This document shows positions 62,852 to 64,000 of a DNA stretch of 64,000 nt, piece after piece. Source of the DNA: Thalassospira sp. MCCC 1A01148 (GTDB lineage Bacteria; Pseudomonadota; Alphaproteobacteria; Rhodospirillales; Thalassospiraceae); NCBI RefSeq assembly GCF_001613795.1, contig NZ_LPVZ01000005.1, positions 1 through 64,000 on the forward strand. Reading direction: 5' to 3'. Made by a program: the position numbers and the translations under genes. The notes under the pieces were generated by a model. It was not told the DNA's origin, ran no database searches, and saw nothing but the letters and a program-made list of their open reading frames with translations. How positions within the stretch are numbered: the first letter of the stretch is position 1; each line of letters opens with the position of its first letter.

Positions 62852-64000
62852 ATGATCCAGGTTTTAACCAGTGTCTGGGCACTTCTTATTGGCGTTGTCC
62901 TGATTATGCTGGGCAATGGCATGCATTTTACCCTGATTGGCCTGCGTGGCGGGATCGAGGGGTTTTCCTCGGCCGAGCTTGCAATTGTGACATCGGGTTA
63001 CTTCGCCGGGTTCCTTGCGGGCGCACGTATTACACCAAGAATGATCAAACGCGTTGGTCATGTGCGCGTCTTTGCCGCGTTGGGTAGCTTTACCTCTGCC
63101 GGTTTGATTGCATTGCCGTTGATTGCAGAACCCTGGGCATGGACCCTGTTGCGCGTGCTTCTGGGTTTTTGTATGTCGGGGATTTACGTCACCGCGGAAA
63201 GCTGGCTGAATGATTCGTCGACCAACGAAACACGTGGCAAGGTTCTGTCGGCCTATATGATTGCCCAGACGCTGGGCATTATCGGTGCGCAGGGCCTTTT
63301 GACGTTTGGGGATGCAGCAAATTCCGCCCTGTTTATTGTGGCATCGATTCTGGTTTCGATTTCCTTTGCACCGATCCTGCTTTCGGCAACCTCGGTTCCA
63401 ATGACCGAAGCAGCCCGACCGATGGGGCTTAAGGAGCTTTTCTCCGGATCACCCCTGAGTACGGTGGGTATCTTCCTTCTGGGGTGCGTCTATGCAATCC
63501 AAACCGGTATGGCGGCGGTTTTCGGGACCCAGATTGACATGACGGCCGGCCAAATCGCGACTTTTGTTGCGATGCTGTTTGCCGGTGCGTTGCTATTTCA
63601 GTACCCGATTGGCTGGCTGTCGGACCGTATGGATCGACGCAAGCTGATCTTTGGGGCGTCCATGGTGGCGATGGCAGCCTGTATTCTGGGCTGGGTATCA
63701 GGAGATAATCTTGTCTTCATGCTGTGCGCAGCCTTTGTGGCCGGTGGCATGACGACGCCGCTTTATGCGCTGTTTCTGGCCTACACCAACGACTTCCTGC
63801 CGCTTGAAGATATGCCGGCAGCGTCAGGCGGTCTGGTACTGACATTCGGGGTCGGCGCGATCCTGGGGCCGCTTCTGGCCGGTTGGTCGATGGAGCATCT
63901 TGGTCCAAGGACTTTTTGGCTGGTGCTTGCCGGGACCTTTGCGGTGATTGCGGTTTATGCGCTTTATCGCATGACGCGCCGTGAAGCCCTGCCGGTCGAA
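62852..64000 (+). CDS. MFS transporter, YcaD-like (3' end outside window)
   Basis: An open frame of 383 codons from ATG 62852 (MIQVLTSVWALLIG) runs off the window end without a stop. It has about twelve hydrophobic helices, an early SSAELAIVTSGYFAGFLAGAR and the MFS loop motif GWLSDRMDRRKLI between helices 8 and 9. The general layout and ENDFLPLEDM-like text resemble YcaD-type transporters. Substrate unknown. The family is usually near 400 residues, so little is missing. Confidence 0.88.
   Translation, partial: MIQVLTSVWALLIGVVLIMLGNGMHFTLIGLRGGIEGFSSAELAIVTSGYFAGFLAGARITPRMIKRVGHVRVFAALGSFTSAGLIALPLIAEPWAWTLLRVLLGFCMSGIYVTAESWLNDSSTNETRGKVLSAYMIAQTLGIIGAQGLLTFGDAANSALFIVASILVSISFAPILLSATSVPMTEAARPMGLKELFSGSPLSTVGIFLLGCVYAIQTGMAAVFGTQIDMTAGQIATFVAMLFAGALLFQYPIGWLSDRMDRRKLIFGASMVAMAACILGWVSGDNLVFMLCAAFVAGGMTTPLYALFLAYTNDFLPLEDMPAASGGLVLTFGVGAILGPLLAGWSMEHLGPRTFWLVLAGTFAVIAVYALYRMTRREALPVE

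Noticed and set aside
62746..63087. 113-codon plus-strand frame at the start of the MFS gene
   Set aside because: It is in a different frame from the MFS protein starting at 62852, whose reading frame stays open to the window end with clear membrane helices.
1..64000. Search for CRISPR arrays, rRNA, tRNA, insertion sequences and prophage genes
   Set aside because: No repeat-spacer pattern, cloverleaf-like intergenic stretch, transposase, integrase or phage structural gene was seen by eye. A tRNAscan-type search would be decisive for small RNAs.

Overview
The window looks like ordinary chromosome from an alphaproteobacterium of the Rhodospirillales, most like Thalassospira. This is inferred from gene content and protein style: a plant-type GshA, UbiA/UbiD, CtaA, a 558-residue NadE, DUF4170 and DUF3422 proteins, TRAP transporters and moderately GC-rich codon use. 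There is no prophage, insertion sequence, CRISPR array, rRNA or tRNA that I can see. About 60 protein genes fill nearly the whole window. The first (lipid kinase) and the last (MFS transporter) are cut by the window ends.

Layout. 1-12.3 kb: lipid kinase tail, chemoreceptor, PmbA, UbiD, a DUF4170 duplication, a protein methyltransferase, UbiA, RsmE, GshA and chorismate mutase. 12.3-18.3 kb: a phosphonate-type ABC importer (phnD-phnC-phnE-phnE) joined head-to-tail to glpD, with a divergent DeoR/GlpR-like regulator. 18.5-22.9 kb: FumC, DUF2867, a copper-related pair (DUF2946 and PCuAC), a cupin and a LysE exporter. 23-28.7 kb: a complete dppABCDF dipeptide importer. 29.1-31.2 kb: two tandem threonine aldolase paralogues. 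31.3-36.6 kb: a three-gene operon encoding a TPR/beta-barrel outer-membrane protein of Slam (DUF560) type, a secreted FecR-domain protein and a CHASE2 adenylate cyclase. 36.8-46 kb: TldD, DUF3422, CtaA, a siroheme/APS-reductase pair, dGTPase and glutathione reductase. 46-51 kb: a gluconate module (gntK, TRAP dctPQM, LacI-type GntR) with two abutting perfect operator palindromes. 51-64 kb: a small lipoprotein, YigZ, TauE, class II DAHP synthase, a small protein with a FliM-like tail, NadE, GltX, CysS, a MerR/carboxymuconolactone-decarboxylase pair divergent from a Tat-exported aldo/keto reductase, DUF6064 and an MFS transporter.

How genes work together. Import operons are paired with the enzyme that uses the imported compound (glpD with phnDCEE; gntK with dctPQM), and both sit next to a divergent regulator. 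In all three ABC/TRAP operons a strong stem-loop lies directly after the substrate-binding-protein gene, which fits differential expression within the operon. PmbA and TldD, partner halves of one protease, are about 33 kb apart but share a sequence block upstream of their starts.

The best candidate for an undescribed system is the Slam-like/FecR/CHASE2-cyclase operon at 31318-36581. It looks like a surface- or envelope-sensing secretion module wired to cAMP. The second is the phn-type importer fused operonically to glpD. Both proposals are inferences from domains and gene order.
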